DNA of 5,901 nucleotides from an uncultured Clostridia bacterium (GTDB lineage Bacteria > Bacillota > Clostridia > TANB77 > CAG-508). Below, piece after piece: positions 5,740 through 5,901 of the stretch. Below the pieces are notes generated by a model that saw only the letters and a program-made list of their open reading frames with translations, did no database searches and was not told where the DNA came from. Positions within the stretch are counted from its first letter, which is position 1, and the number at the start of each line of letters is the position of its first letter. Position numbers and translations under genes: made by a program. Location of the stretch: positions 1-5,901 of the forward strand of contig CANRGU010000075.1 of the NCBI GenBank assembly GCA_947630255.1, written 5' to 3'.

Positions 5740-5774
5740 AAAATAGCAATGCTATTTCCAAACATTGCTATTTT
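5740..5774 (-). promoter_or_regulatory. Inverted repeat in the rpsF leader, possible attenuator or operator
   Basis: AAATAGCAATG (5741-5751) and CATTGCTATTT (5763-5773) form a perfect repeat, 12 bp with the flanking A/T pair, around an 11-nt loop. On the minus strand the stem runs into TTTTTCC, so in a transcript begun further upstream it would look like an intrinsic attenuator before rpsF. It also overlaps the -10 box of the candidate promoter at 5770-5798, which would instead fit an operator. The CCG-bulge element typical of S6:S18 autoregulatory leaders was not found. Confidence 0.5.
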
Positions 5775-5798
5775 ATCATACTTTTATCTAAATTGCAA
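5770..5798 (-). promoter_or_regulatory. Candidate promoter of rpsF-ssb-rpsR (proximal)
   Basis: Minus-strand TTGCAA (5798-5793), a 17-nt spacer and TAAAAT (5775-5770). The spacing is ideal and each box matches the consensus at four or five positions. Initiation would fall inside the hairpin at 5740-5774, about 75 nt before the rpsF start. Confidence 0.45.
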
Positions 5799-5864
5799 GA
5801 TGTTTTTTTGAAGGCGAAGCCCAAACTTAATTTTATTTTTAAACGCCACTTTTTATCCGTGTTG

Positions 5865-5892
5865 ATTTTAGTTTTGTACAAAAAAATGTTAA
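5865..5892 (-). promoter_or_regulatory. Candidate promoter of rpsF-ssb-rpsR (distal)
   Basis: Minus-strand TTAACA (5892-5887), 16-nt spacer, TAAAAT (5870-5865). A transcript from here would have a leader of about 170 nt containing the whole 5740-5774 hairpin. I see no gene in 5687-5901; the stretch is leader and promoter sequence only. Confidence 0.4.
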
Positions 5893-5901
5893 AATAGTAG
5901 T

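Noticed and set aside
5687..5761. Longer rpsF beginning at the ATG at 5761
   Set aside because: The extra 25 codons fall in the leader hairpin and lack family similarity; a perfect ribosome site precedes ATG 5686.
5805..5830. Small GGC-TTC-GCC hairpin in the upstream leader
   Set aside because: The stem is short and bulged, is followed by A rather than T on the minus strand, and matches no regulatory RNA I can name.
1..5901. CRISPR arrays, tRNA or rRNA genes, insertion sequences
   Set aside because: No regularly spaced repeats, cloverleaf-like sequence, rRNA segment or transposase-like coding sequence was seen.

Overview
The window is AT-rich, with every convincing gene on the minus strand. 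It has strong AGGAGG-type ribosome binding sites and U-tailed hairpin terminators, an rpsF-ssb-rpsR cluster, a transketolase split into two subunit genes, and a prepilin-like protein of the kind common in anaerobic Firmicutes. This suggests a low-GC Clostridia-type bacterium, probably an uncultured or host-associated anaerobe. That placement is an inference from gene content and composition; no 16S or other taxonomic marker is present.

Layout in the direction of transcription (right to left). (1) 5901-5687: leader and promoter region of the ribosomal operon, containing a 12-bp inverted repeat. (2) 5686-4656: rpsF (S6), ssb and rpsR (S18), closely spaced and closed by an intrinsic terminator at 4620-4650. 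(3) 4550-1870: an operon made of the transketolase N-terminal subunit, a PHP-domain phosphoesterase and the transketolase C-terminal subunit. The last two overlap by ATGA. (4) 1851-1690: a short GC-richer orphan C-terminal coding fragment that runs into a terminator. (5) 1622-230: a prepilin-like, DUF6273-like protein with its own TTGACA/TATTAT promoter. Its 3' half is clearly GC-richer than its 5' half. (6) 229-1: two terminator-like hairpins and no gene.

The most striking observation is that both transketolase subunit genes need a +1 frame change, and both need it at the same kind of site: a Leu codon followed by CGGA, where the zero-frame codon is CGG and the shifted codon is GGA (Gly). 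In each case the shift restores a conserved Leu-Gly motif (GSLGQGLS in the N subunit, GGLGSA in the C subunit). I checked the reading frame of every CCG trinucleotide on the plus strand. These two CGG codons are the only in-frame CGG codons in any gene of the window, against about 58 other arginine codons. This looks like lineage-specific +1 recoding at an unassigned or very poorly decoded CGG codon, resembling the yeast Ty1 (CUU AGG C) and Ty3 sites. Two independent errors or mutations remain the alternative.

The transketolase subunits would together form one thiamine-diphosphate enzyme of the non-oxidative pentose phosphate pathway, so both halves of one enzyme would depend on the same decoding event. 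The prepilin-like gene and the orphan fragment share an 18-nt anchor (17/18 identical, encoding VYLYGY) followed by unrelated GC-rich 3' sequences. This suggests cassette-like turnover of the surface-protein C-terminus.
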